A stretch of DNA of 64,000 nucleotides from Cucumis sativus. Lineage: Eukaryota; Streptophyta; Magnoliopsida; Cucurbitales; Cucurbitaceae. The stretch covers positions 27,174,272-27,238,271 of the forward strand of contig NC_026659.2 of NCBI RefSeq assembly GCF_000004075.3, written 5' to 3'. The notes below the pieces were generated by a model. It worked only from the letters and a program-made list of their open reading frames with translations, was not told the origin of the DNA and searched no databases. Below, piece by piece: positions 36,277-48,725 of the stretch. Position numbers and translations under genes: made by a program. Position 1 is the stretch's first letter, and each line of letters starts with the position of its first letter.

Positions 36277-39200
36277 TCAATCTTTTAAGCCAACGAATCT
36301 TAACAATCGAGTCCAACAACCAGTATGCTCACTTTTAACTTTAAACTCTTCTGGTGCCTTAAAATTTGCCTTCTCACTGAGCTCTTCAAAGGCATTCAGG
36401 AGATTTTGAAGCCTTGCAACAAATTCAATGAGAAGCGAAGCAAACGTTGCCAAAGACAAGGAGCTTGCACTTTCATACACTTTGGACTCACGTTCATTAG
36501 GCACGGTGTCCATCAAAAACGAAAGACGTGGCCATGAAACCAGGTTTTTGTTAAAGACACTATCCGTGGATACCCATTCTGACATGGGAGGGTGGATGCC
36601 AATACTTGAGTGTTGAGCATCCAACGTCTCGTTCAGTGATTCAATTACCAGCTGTTTGGTATGATCATCCTTGGTATCAATAAAATGTTGAGGATCTTCG
36701 TGGTCCCTGTGTTTTCCAGTTCTGCAACTAGCTGAGTTGACCAGCATATCAAATTTCTCGTCGATCTTCATTTGTAAAGTTTCTGCAGCATCATGAACAT
36801 CAAAAAGCATGTCATTTGAGCTCAATTTCTCCATCTTTTCTACTTTACTTCCAAGCGCACGTAAGAATTTAGCTCCCTCGGTGCCAACCCTCTGAAGCTC
36901 CTTTGCAAAAACCTTTCTCTTCTCTGGTGGAGCCTGTAATACAAACTTGCTAGATCTAGTCATCAATAATTATTGGTTTCCCAGCGGAAGTTATTAAGCA
37001 TATTTAATTACTGCCATTTTAACACCCAGCTTGCAAATCAACAGCCGAGCATCATCAAAATTATGGCTATCAAAGTCTTTCTTTCTAGAATTTCAAATCT
37101 AAATCACCATGCTTGGCTATAAAACAAGTGAAAACACGACAGTTATGTGCATACACAATGAATTCCCTCCCTCATTTTCAAAATCGAAGAAAGCTGCTGA
37201 AGGTTCAAATGGCAACGTTAAGCAAATTTACAGGCAAAGGAATTCAAAGGCAAAAACTCTATGAAATTCAAACCCCATTTATACAAATACAATTCTTTAA
37301 AAAATATGCCTACAATTTTAAATCAGTAACATTCTAGCACCCTTGCCATTCATAACAACCACAATCATCTAAATTACCAGAGTAGAGATGACAAATTGTC
37401 CTGGCCTAGAATTAACAGTTATCGTTAAGCTAATTAGATCAATTCCTTCTTCCAGCTTAATTCGGGTCAGTGGTGATCTAGTCAAAAGAGTGACGATAAA
37501 AGTTAGACAAGATTTAAATGATAACAAAAGCAGCCCACTTAAAGGACCACTTGCTAAACCATTTCGTTGAAAGCGCAAGGGAGCTTTCAACAACAAGCTG
37601 AAGGATACCAACAATTGAACGTGCAGGTCATAACAAATATCAAATTCAACTAAACTATACAACAATGGAGTGGCCATGAACAATTATGATAGAACAGTTG
37701 TAGTATCAATGTCTCCCAGTGGACTTTCTTCATTCTTTTTACAAGAGATGAAAATCATTATCTCTTTCGTTGAACAGGTTATTGACAATAACCTTCAAAG
37801 AATCAGCTGCATCAAAGAATAACTGCAAAAAGAAGGTCTAATCACCTGGATTTCTGAAAGAATACAGCCGTGCATTGCCATAACCATAAATGCACAATGC
37901 CTAAGAGCACCACTCACTTTGACGTAGTTATACCATGGATAATTGAATGTCTTGTAAGGACCGTGTGGTGGCTCCCAGGAGGCAAAGTCCAACTGCAAAA
38001 ACAATGAGCCTTAAGTAAAACCTTTTCGTAAGATGTCATCTAATAAAAAAGTAAGCAAGAACCAATACCAAGCTGTCCTCTTGGCTGGAGGACTGCACGG
38101 CCGATCTATAAGCATTATATACAGGGTCATCGGAAGCCTGATATGTAAGAATTTTCGAGGAGACTCTCTCGTATTCCACACACTGGAGGTATTCGTTAAC
38201 AACGCCTGATCAATTTTTTAAAAAACGTAATGATATGAGCATGTTATCACAGATTAAAAACGATAAGAAAGTGCACAAAATCTTATTTAGAAATGAATAA
38301 TAGAATTGATCTTGCCTTCCACAGAAGAAGCAACATTTTTGAAATTTTTCACAACCAATTTGTGTAGATCCTCCCCTGACCAAATGGGTAATATACATAT
38401 ATTTACTACTAAACACATGCAAGCACCGACGGCAATAAGTAGTAATCGATAAAACGCCGTTTCGAAAAATGACGATGTACTTCCAGATACCAACACGATG
38501 CAAAATGTCAACAGAAATACCCGGAATCCATATTCATACATCTTCATCGGCGGATACAATTTGCAATAGCTTGCGGAAAATCCTAAATTAATGAAATGGA
38601 ATGATCAGTTCAAGAACCAGTTGCGTCATAATCTCACAATACACAGATTAATTATTCCTGCTAAGAACTCGCACCTGCAAGGAATATACTAATTACGATT
38701 ATAACTTCTTTAAACGCCCCGGCTGATGCAGATAGCTCTGCAATACCAAGAGCAAGTCCACCCGCCGATAATGTTCCAATTGCACGATTAAACCCTTTAC
38801 TCAACGTTGCCCCTACAGAAATAAACACAATTACTCCATTTAAATAAGAAATCGATACAATAAAACCTCAAAAATCTGCAACAGGATGCAAATTGGGGGA
38901 ACTCAAAAATCATTAGCCATACCAACGCTGAACTCGAAAACAACGACGACGGTGAGAATAGCCCAGATTGAATACTGGCCTACTTCTTTCAAAGGCTGTC
39001 GAAAGAAAATGACGAGCGAAGCGAGCGCAAGCGACAGCCCCATCTTGACGGCGAAAAAGAACTTACGGGGATCAGAACGGCCCATTTCATACAACTTGAC
39101 GGAAGTATTTTGACAGCCTTTCCATAAGTTGGTGACCGCATCGGAAAGTGTACGGAAACAACGACATTTGACATTGTCACCGGAGCCGTCGTAGCTATTC

Positions 39201-39292
39201 AGACCGAAATCGGAATAGCCCTTACGAGATAAGAGTTTTTCCCTGTTCTGGTCCAGAAAACTCTGCCGGATTGATCCGTATTTTCCTGCCAT
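36277..39292 (-). CDS. ALMT: Aluminium-activated malate transporter family anion channel (vacuolar ALMT9/ALMT4 type)
   Basis: Six exons: 38923-39292, 38675-38812, 38316-38582, 38069-38205, 37846-37992 and 36277-36933 (1716 bp, 571 aa), in phase. The N-terminal half has about six membrane segments ([58 protein letters not shown]). The cytosolic half carries the family WEP motif in [26 protein letters not shown], and the C-terminal [19 protein letters not shown]. The start [21 protein letters not shown] resembles tonoplast members ALMT9/4/5/6, which pass malate or chloride into the vacuole. Location and ion preference are inferred from that resemblance. Intron 3 uses a GC donor. A further in-frame ATG 20 codons upstream (39352) is unlike the family. 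Confidence 0.93.
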
Positions 39293-42200
39293 CTTTTCAT
39301 CAACAATCGAAAACAGAAACGCAGATTTTGAAGAATCAGGATCTCGCAGCAATGGAAAAAAACAAATATATATATATATAAATAATGATAATAAAGTATG
39401 GAACTCAAATAAAGAAGAAATTAGTAAAACGGCACCGTATATGAGGTATGATTTGGTGATGGTGAAGCTGGCGGTGACAGAGTAAGAAAAAAAAATTGCT
39501 TAATAAATACAAAATGATATGTTGTGTTTCCATAAAGAACAATAAAAATAATAATATGTAAAATGTAAGCCGCGGGTACGGTAACTGATAACGTTCAACG
39601 GATTGGCTCGCGGAAAAAAAATCAATTTAAATAATATTTAACTGACCCATAGGTAACCGCCAACCAATTCAATAGTGACACCTCCCACGTCGCACCTCCA
39701 AATATATACCATTTTTCATTTGATATAAAGGAAAATTGTACTTTGTTGTTTTTAAGTAATGAAAAAAACAAACACTCAATTACAAATATCTCACTCTCTG
39801 TTTTAACCTCTGTGTCAAAAATATTTTTATCCTTAATTTGGAATAGAAATCGTTAAAGCTTTATTTCCAAAATATAGTTAAAGTTTTATAAATACTTTTT
39901 AATTAATAAAAGTTTAAAAAAATACTTCATTCATCTAAATTTTACATTAATTTTTCATCAATCAAAATAATAAACTATATTATAATTTTAAATTTATTTG
40001 ATTATTGACACACAAAAATAAATCAACACAACTAATCTTAATGGTTCTTGTTGATTTACATGTAATTGTCAAATAAAAAAATGTATCTAATTATTAACAC
40101 ATTATGATAGTTGGATAAATATACAGTATGTTTTGTGGAAATGTTTGAAATATCAACGTTGATTGATATATGAAAAGGTTAGTTTTATAGAAATTTTGAT
40201 TTTGATGCATATTTATGGGAAAATTATTAAAACAACAAATTCAAAAGAAGAAGCCTAAGTTATTAAATAAATATTTTCAAATAATTAAACCGGTGTTTTA
40301 TTTTTCTATAGAAGTGTTGATATTTGGTCAATTTTTTACAATTTCACTGTGTTATATTCATATTATGTTATTTGGATGTTTTTCTTCTCCTTTTGTGATT
40401 ATGGATTCCTTTTTTTTTTTTTTTGTCTAAAGTGATATGGAAATATCGTCTCATCTTCTATCGTCGTTGAACTTAAGAAAATGTGAAAATATCGATATAT
40501 CATTAAAATTTAAAACTATGGATAAATTTAGTGTAAGAATTGGATAAATTGAAGTATTCTGAAAAAGTAAAAGGGTCTTGATCAAACTTTTCAATAATTC
40601 AACGGTACCTTTGAAACAAAATTTTAACGTTTCCATCCAAAATTAAAGATAAATGTATTTTTTTAACTCTTTTCAAAATTAAAACACATTTTCAAAACTT
40701 TTGAAAAACTACCAAATGAAATGTTCTCTATTAATTTATATTTATTTGTTTCTTAATTTTGTATAAGGTTTTTTTTAAGTTGATTTTGAATTTTGAAATT
40801 TGTAATTGTTTTATGAAACTACGTATCAAATTCATAATTTCTAGAAAGTAATATTTCTGTTAAATATAATTTTAAATTATATATTTAATTTACAAATTCA
40901 AATATTCAAAGATTAATTCTGTAATTTAAAAAAATTATTAATCAAGTAATCAGTTTAAAAACTAAGTCCACAATTTAATCATATTTTTTGCTTCACAATT
41001 TAATTTACAAATTTTTATCTTGCAATTTACCTCACTCTATCACTCCTCAACTATACTAAATTAGTAATTTAAATATCTATCTTTTGAATGTCACTTTGAT
41101 CTTTGCATTGGATGGTTAGTTCAAACTTTATACCCATTAATTTTTATATGATGACAGTGAAGGGGTAGAAAGTTACTTTATTGATTCACATATATTTAAA
41201 TGTATGATGATGGTACATGTATGTAAAACAATATTTCAAACTATCCCAATCAATATTTTACTTTGTATTTTAAAAGGATAATGCTTTTATCAAAGTGGAA
41301 GATGAAGATGACAAAACTTTGTCATTTTGTCAAGACATGGATCTAAAGAACAAAGTTTCATCCCAACAAAATAAAATTCAAACCAATAAAATAATAATAT
41401 ATTTTTATCCACGTTATAATCGTCATAAATAATAAAAATTTGAAATTATTTACAAAATATAGAAAAAGAAAAAAAAATCATCAACTGACTCATAAAAAAC
41501 TTAATGATTTTACTCTAGTTTCTAAATAGTTTCAATTTTGTTGTCATATTTTATAATGACCTAATGCAATAATTATTTATACATTAAAAAGAATTATTCA
41601 ATTCAACGTTATAAAAGTAAGAAGTTAATCGACTATTATATTTAAAATAGTAATTTATATCTTATTGCATGTAATAAGTTGAGTCACGATCATGTGTGTA
41701 TCTCAATATGATCAAAAGGTTTCTAATTTCACAATGGTATTAGAAATTTTTCATATAAACTAACTTCCGTAAGTTGTTTGCCACACAAGTAGCATTCAAA
41801 ATTCATTTGTTCCACAAAATAGATAAATAATAAGTCATTTGATTATACATCCAATAATTAATAGTCTTATTTGGTAACTATTTCGTTTTATTGTTTTTTA
41901 ATATCATGCTTATTTTTTTTCTTATTTCTTACCATAATTTACATTTTTATAAATACAATTGTTAAGTTCTTAGCTAACTTTTAACAAAAACTATTTTTTT
42001 TATATATTTTTCAAAATGTTGGCTTTGTTTTTTAAATAATCAGTAAAGGGTAGATAACAAACAGTGAAGAAGCTTTGGAGATAAAATTAACATGTATAAT
42101 CTCGAATCATCGATTAACCTAAAAACTTAAGTTAGTGAATTGAGACAAATTTAATACAATATGTAACACTTTTAGTTACTTGAGGGTTTGAAACACAAGA

Positions 42201-43171
42201 AAGAACCAACAAGTGTAAATAAACATTAAATAAGGGAGACATATCTTTAATACATGACCTATTCCTATCACCTACTATGAGAATATTTTAAATTGTCAAT
42301 TGACTAAAAAATATTGACCATTTTATAATGGTAAATTCAGTATAGTATTATTATAACATATACTTAATTTTCTATTAAAAATAAAATAAAATTGTTATAA
42401 AAAAAGGGTATAAAATTTATTTTTTCATATCTAAACTGCATCTAGTAGTACACTGGTTTTCTAAAAAAATGTCGTCTCACTCACTGAAATATGGAAATAA
42501 TACAAGAGAGATATTTGATGGTGAACATGGGATGAACATCCACGCACATGTATTATCATTTCCAACACATTGGATTTTTTAAAATTTCCATAACTTTTAG
42601 GAATCTCTTTACTATGATAATACTCGTCTGTAGTATTACTTTGTCTGTATTATTTAAGGCTAGGTTGGAATTGCTTCAAGAAAAAATGTGTGTATTTTTA
42701 CAAAATTACTTTTATTTAAACGGTCTCTGTAAAACCCGTTTAAAATACACTTAAAAAAATATAGATATATATAAATTTATATCGTTAAAATTGAACGGTT
42801 ATATCAATTTAAACAAATAATTTTTGTGGTCGTTTATGTTTTTTTGGCCTACCATGCTCATCTGATTATTATTATATATTCCAATCGTTTTCGTCCATCC
42901 AGATTTCAACTGCTGCTGTTTTGTGATGGATGACGTCATTGGACAATTGAATCTTTCCTGTTGTTGGATCAGTTGCCGCTGATCTTGGGCATTGAATTAT
43001 ATAAATCGGAATCTTATAAGAAGTTTTATTATTATTTTATTTTTATGAATATTAATTATTTATTTTTAAAAAAGAAAGAAGAAAAAGTTGTAAACTGTTA
43101 TGCAAAGTTTTTTTCTTTTAATTTCCATTCTAAATCCTAATGGACACTTTTAATAATTCTTTTTTCATCTT
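39293..43171. other. AT-rich intergenic region upstream of ALMT
   Basis: It holds the ALMT promoter and nearly 4 kb of AT-rich spacer with no supported gene. A promoter-like patch occurs at 42931-43005. Confidence 0.5.
42931..43005 (+). promoter_or_regulatory. Promoter-like patch without an evident gene
   Basis: A perfect palindromic bZIP core TGACGTCA (42931-42938) directly abuts an inverted CCAAT (ATTGG), and a TATATAAA-like box follows about 60 bp later. No open frame or known gene lies downstream; a candidate transposon starts at 43172. It may be a promoter relic or chance. Confidence 0.25.
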
Positions 43172-43883
43172 TACTAACGCAAAAAAACGTGAACACTTAT
43201 AAAAAACTTGGATATAGCTTTTAGAGACGTTTTTTTTACATGGACACGTTGCGTGATCAAAACACCATCGTCTTTATCTTTACCCACGTTTTTGACGATG
43301 CATTGACAAAAATGCCTACACAAATTAAAACAGTGAGCAGAAAAGATATTTCTAACAACAACAAAAACGTTGGCGGAAATATATTTTTACTCACAATCAG
43401 CTCACGTTTGTTTGTGGACAAAAAAAAAAATTGGCCAACGAAAAGATTTTTGTTGGCAAAAACAAAATTTATCCTCATGCTACTTTGTTTTAAAATAATA
43501 TATGTTTCCTTTTTGCCCATGCATTGAACGTCGCCAGAGCTTACCAACGTATTTATAGCCACACAAATAACCTAGGTTTTTTGCCATGTAAATTATGTCG
43601 TCAAATATTTAAAATATATTTCCACATACAATACGTGGTCATAACCTAAAATAAATGTCAGTAGAACTCAAACTTAAAAATTGTTCTTATAACCCCACAA
43701 CCTTTTTCTCGCGTATATATTTTCGTAAGCAAAAACAATTATATGCCCACGCAATACACTAATTTTTGTCCACGTCTATAAATTCCAAGCAATGAAATTT
43801 ATGTCGGCATATCATATCTTTGCCCACAAATTTTTTTACATTGCCAAAAAAGACTATGGCCAGAGAAAAAATTTCTTGTAGTA
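43172..43883. mobile_element. Candidate non-autonomous CACTA-like DNA element
   Basis: A 712-bp segment starts TACTAACGC and ends TTTCTTGTAGTA, so the termini share the five-base inverted repeat TACTA/TAGTA. The right end closely resembles the plant CACTA terminus (consensus TTTCTTGTAGTG). It is flanked on both sides by CTT (43169-43171 and 43884-43886), the 3-bp target duplication expected of this superfamily. The interior repeats short motifs around CCCACG, CCAACG and their complements every few tens of bases, like CACTA subterminal repeats. No transposase frame is present. The left terminus fits the consensus only in its first five bases and a 3-bp match can arise by chance, so the call is tentative. 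Confidence 0.42.
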
Positions 43884-46800
43884 CTTGTTTATTACTTTTA
43901 ACAAATATTTTATTTTTCTCTTTGTTTTCGTAGACTAATACATATGTGTTAAAAATAAACTTATTTTAAATATAGAGATGTTTAGTTATGAAATATGAGC
44001 TATATATATATAGAGAGAGAGTAAATATATTGGAAAAAAATGATTATGAGTTAAAAAAAATGACCATGGTTTTTGAAAAATAAAATAGTAATCAAATTGA
44101 GCCACCATGCCACGGTGTTATGAAATGTATACTAAATAAATATATAGTACTACTTGTGCGCACATATATACATATATTGTACAAATGTAATGTATTATTA
44201 ATGAGATATGCATCTTGCTCCGAAGTCAATGCACAACATTTATAGAACAAGAAAATAAAGCTACCAAACAAATAAACAAAACTATCAAACAAATAAACAA
44301 AACACACTTGCCCACAACTTTAGGGATAAAAAGGTGTCCCAAAGAGAAAAGTTTTCGTGAAATACCAAAGGAGACATTCTGACCACTTAAAACAACGTAT
44401 AAAAACCTCAAACCAATCACTTCTGAAGAACGTAGAGTGTGGTTCCATAGACATGACTATTACGATAGGGTAAAACATGATAACAAACAACACACCAAAC
44501 AACTCTCCAAACCTTATGCCTTAACTAATTATTTTTACTAAAATATCAAATCCAAGTAAGTTCGATACTCCAACACAATATCTTTATAAAAATACATTTC
44601 CCACAAAACACATGTCCCTCAAACAAGCCTTGCAAAAAAAGACACTAAAAAAATATAAATGACTCGTATATGCTAGACTCAACCAGTACACAAAACACAT
44701 AGTCATTAGAGATACCAAAACACAATCGTCTTACATAATGTCAATCCCAAAGCACCATAAGATGCCAAGGACATAAGACTCCCCAAACACTACTCACACT
44801 ATTTTCCTACGGAGCCTTAATATTTATTAGTTATAGATATGCAAAAAGATGAACTAGACTACCCTTAAAGATAAAAGTACATGTTGTAAATTATCGAATA
44901 ATGGCATGAATAATTAGTTAGAAAAGAAAAAAAACTTTCACGTGCTCATTTTAATCATTGTTTCAAAAGTCTATTAATACCATAATAGAAAACCTTTTCA
45001 CTAATTACAACCTTGGTAATAAACTACACTATTTTGTTATACACAATCATGAGGCAACTTTACAACTAGAGAATTGTAAAATTTCTCTCTAATTTTATTG
45101 ATTGGAATCATTACATTTGTCATTTCGTACAAAATTAGGTAACGTTCATATAATAAAAATCTCATATATTCAACTCAATATATATATATATATATGAATA
45201 TGAAGAGTTTGAAATTTCCATTTTAATAATTTTCGTGTGCCCATCCGTCCATTCAGCTCCAACGCAATGGGCAGCACCACACCATATATAGGAGAACCCA
45301 AATTATTCTAGCACTTCGTGCGCTCATACGTCATTTACCAAGCTGCTCCTCTATGTTGACCTTTTTTTTCTCTTTCCAATTAAAACCAAAGGTTCTCTTC
45401 TATCTCAATTCATTCGGTTCAAATTGGACTGTTGTGGCAATGTTTGAGCCACAGGCCAACTCCACCCCAACAGTAGTTGTCTGTGAATCTATGTTTCTTT
45501 GTTCTTGTTCCGAGAACAATAATAGTATCCATTTAGGATCTCAATTATCACACAAATTTGGTGTTAAAATCTAGAGTTGGAAGAAACTGTAACTAACGTT
45601 TAAAGAATAGAAACGATGAATTTGTAATTTAAAAAATAACGTGACATATAAGATAAAAAAATCTATACATGGGTATAGTACCTACTACATAGGTTTTGAT
45701 TCATAAATTAAATCACTAATTATAGACTATAGTAAGTAGAGAGCTTAAATATTAAAATTGACTTACTCTTTCCTGTAGCTATTGTGGTGTGTTTATAATT
45801 ATTAAAAAAAAAATTGCTTTGAACTTATTGTGGTGTGTTTATAATTATTAAAAACAGATTGCTTCAAAGGTGAAGAGTATAATTTTTCCTTCATTTTCTA
45901 ATGTCCTTTTTAAAGAATGTAATAAATGAAGTTTAAAATTGAGCTTATATTTCCAATTTTTGTACTCCAAATTTTTGTTTTCCAAACAAGATGCTAATTA
46001 TATTTATAAACTTAAGTATTTTCAAGTAAGAATATGTTGAGAATGACGTAATGATTTATATAATTATTATTTTAATGAAAAATATGATTAATATTATTAT
46101 TTTAATGGTTATATGGTTATAATGTTATGTTTTAATAATACTAGATCTAAAATTGTTACTCTTTTTCTATATATTTGAGAATAATATTTTGATGTGAGTA
46201 GTTTTTCTCCTTCTTTTTTAACTTTTGATTTTTTCTCGGACCAATATTTTCCTTACTTTCATTCCGTACTCTGGCAATATATCTTCGAGTTGAGAAATTG
46301 TGCTAATCTTAGAAAGCAACCAATATATATGCAATTTAGCACTTCAACAAATTTTACTTTCAAGATAATGGTTTGCCACGGCATAACAATGATTGATATT
46401 TGTTTTCAAAAAATTTCACCCTAGTCAATCATTTATGACTAAATTATATATGTTCATTTTTTTTTTGTTGTTTTATATATACACACGGGCGCACATCTTT
46501 GCTTAGTATTAATCTTAATTAAGTAGTCTTTTTTTGGAGCATTTCTTCAATGATCAAATAAATTATAATAAATATGCCAATTTTACATCTATCAACATTA
46601 TAACAATTATCGAGATGCATTTGTTGTTGAGTAAATACATATTGCTCAATGATAAGTCATAGTTGACACACAATTTTTTAATCAAAACATTCAATATCAC
46701 ATGGTTTACTCCTTAAGATATATTATTTATATTAGTTGACAAAATTAACACACCATCAAATTAGATTGAAAAGAATCCAAACCATAACACAATTAACATG

Positions 46801-47133
46801 GAAACCTAAAAATGACTTATTGAAATCAAGTATTCAAATAAAAACTTTTATTAAAAAATCAAATCATTCTATACACAACGATAATTAAAATAAACTATAA
46901 TCTAACCATCCAATTTAGGATAAAAAATGAGGAAATTTCAAAGCTTTGGGTAATTGGATTCACATACAAAAATAAGAATACCTTAAAGAAATGAGAAAAA
47001 ATGGTTATAAATGATGCTTGAGGTCTAAAGCTTAGGAAAGTAATGTGTGCGAGTGCGTTATATATATATATATATTAAAGATATATTTGGCGCTTCGGCT
47101 TCTTGAAGAAGCCAGGGAAAGCACTTGGCAAAA
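43884..47133. other. AT-rich intergenic region upstream of HOP2
   Basis: No supported gene. It contains a possible repeat remnant at about 44.2-44.8 kb, a TA tract near 45179-45197, a TATA-like box at about 45282 followed by a 73-codon frame (45353-45574), and a 46-bp tandem duplication at 45781. Confidence 0.45.
45781..45872. repeat. Tandem duplication, 46-bp period, two copies
   Basis: A 46-base unit starting ATTGTGGTGTGTTTATAATT occurs at 45781 and again at 45827. The first half is identical and the second half diverged. Confidence 0.8.
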
Positions 47134-47142
47134 TTTCCCGCC
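47134..47142 (+). promoter_or_regulatory. E2F-type site before HOP2
   Basis: TTTCCCGCC matches the plant E2F/DP consensus TTTSSCGS. It lies 26 bp upstream of the HOP2 ATG, probably in the leader or core promoter. E2F control would fit an S-phase or meiosis-linked gene; this is inference. Confidence 0.55.
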
Positions 47143-47167
47143 CATTTCTCTGCACTCTAATCCATCA

Positions 47168-48725
47168 ATGGCTCCCAAATCCGATAGCGCAGAAGGTGAA
47201 CACTTACATCCATCTTTTGAACTGTTGCTCACATGAATTCCTAGTAATAATTTTGATTTCAATTTTGGATTTATGATGTCTTCAGTGTTGAATTAAATCC
47301 TTCAATCTTACTTTCGTTTCTAAAATTTCCAGCGATCGTGCTCAACTTCGTAAACGAGGTACTTGTTTCATCATCATGCTTCATGATTTATCTGTTTATC
47401 CATTAAGTGTTTGCAAATTCACTTGTTTTATTGCTATTTTGCGAGCGTGTGTAGTTTCGTTTTCCCTCTTATGCGCTTATTGCAGCGAAGATTGCAAAGT
47501 TTTACGCTGTGTAGTACTTATGCCATTTTTTTTGTTTAGCTGTAACCCTAATTTGTACATAGAAGAACTTACGATCTTCATTAATTGAGCGTTGGGTGAA
47601 CACACACTATTTAGAACTCATGTTATTTTCTCAAGAAGCGATTTGTTTCTATGGACCTTCATTTCGATGTTTATTGTGTTTGCAGTTTCATTATGAAACT
47701 CATGCATCATTCCTATCATTTCTTTTCTTTGGTGAGGCCTTTTGTGCTTTCCTGTCTAAATGCATGTGCCATATTTCTGTTCTGTTCAGCAAAATCGTCC
47801 AATAAACTCCCAAAATGCAGCCGATTCATTACAAAAGTTCAATCTCAAGAAAACGGCGGTGCAAAAGGCACTGGATTCCCTCGCCGACAGTGGACGGATT
47901 TCATTCAAGGAGTATGGCAAGCAGAAGATATATATCGCTCGGCAAGACCAATTTCAGATCCCCAACAGCGAGGAACTCACTCAGATGAAGGAAGCAAACG
48001 CCAAACTGCAGAAACAGCTAGGCGAGCACAAAAAGGCTATTAGCCAGGTTGAGGAAGGTAATGATACTAGTAAATTTCAAAGTAGCCCTCAATAATGTAA
48101 ATGTTATGTATCACTTGAGCCGTTTCAGTTTTGGTATTTAAGTTTCGAGAAATGAAAATAATAGTATCCTGATTTTTTGTAACAGAAATTCGAACATTGC
48201 AGTCAAACTTAACGCTGGAACAAATGCGGGAAAAGGAAGCTATGCTCAGAATGGAGGTAGATGGATGCTAAATCAGATAGCTGTAACTTTATTCTGATCA
48301 GTGATATTGTTACCTTTTCTTTATCTCTTGTTAATGTCTCAAAAAGTAGCTTGTTTGATAAATGCTTGTCAGGTCAAGGAATTGGAAGAGAAATTAGAAG
48401 TATTGCGCAGAGGTGTAACGTTGGTGAGCCCAGAAGACCGCAAAGCAATTGAGCAGATATACTCTGAGAAATTAAGCCAGTGGCGAAAGCGAAAAAGGAT
48501 GTTCAAAGATATATGGGATGCTATCACTGAGAACTCATCCAAGGATTTAAAAGAATTTAAGGTTCGTCATTTTGCTTGTCCCCATTTTTACCCAAGTTCT
48601 TCTTACTTACTTTTTTATTTTTGCAGGAAGAACTTGGCATTGAGTACGATGAAGATGTGGGCGTGAACTTGCAGTCATTTAGCGATATGTTACCACAAAA
48701 TAGAAAGAGGCCCAGGGGTAAGTGA
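47168..48725 (+). CDS. HOP2: Homologous-pairing protein 2 (HOP2/TBPIP)
   Basis: Six exons: 47168-47195, 47333-47358, 47790-48057, 48186-48256, 48373-48561 and 48627-48725 (681 bp, 226 aa), in phase with GT-AG introns. In the nucleus HOP2 works with MND1 to stimulate DMC1/RAD51 strand exchange during meiosis. The N-terminal winged-helix domain spans roughly residues 8-80 (IVLNFVNEQNRPINSQNAAD; TAVQKALDSLADSGRISFKEYGK). Then follow a coiled coil rich in E, K and L (about residues 90-150), then WRKRKRMFKDIWDAI and the acidic ELGIEYDEDVGV, ending KRPRGK. Length equals the Arabidopsis AHP2 protein as I recall it. Small first exons are too short for simple frame scanning. The stop codon lies inside a consensus splice donor, so another C-terminus is possible. 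Confidence 0.94.

Noticed and set aside
39293-39352. Earlier in-frame ATG for the ALMT gene
   Set aside because: The 20 extra residues have no counterpart in ALMT proteins; the ATG at 39292 gives the family start.
44160-44870. Possible LTR-like or LINE-like remnant, - strand
   Set aside because: The segment has a TGTTGG-like beginning and a CA-like end on the - strand, but no matching target duplication, no partner repeat and no recognisable coding segment, so I could not support an element call.
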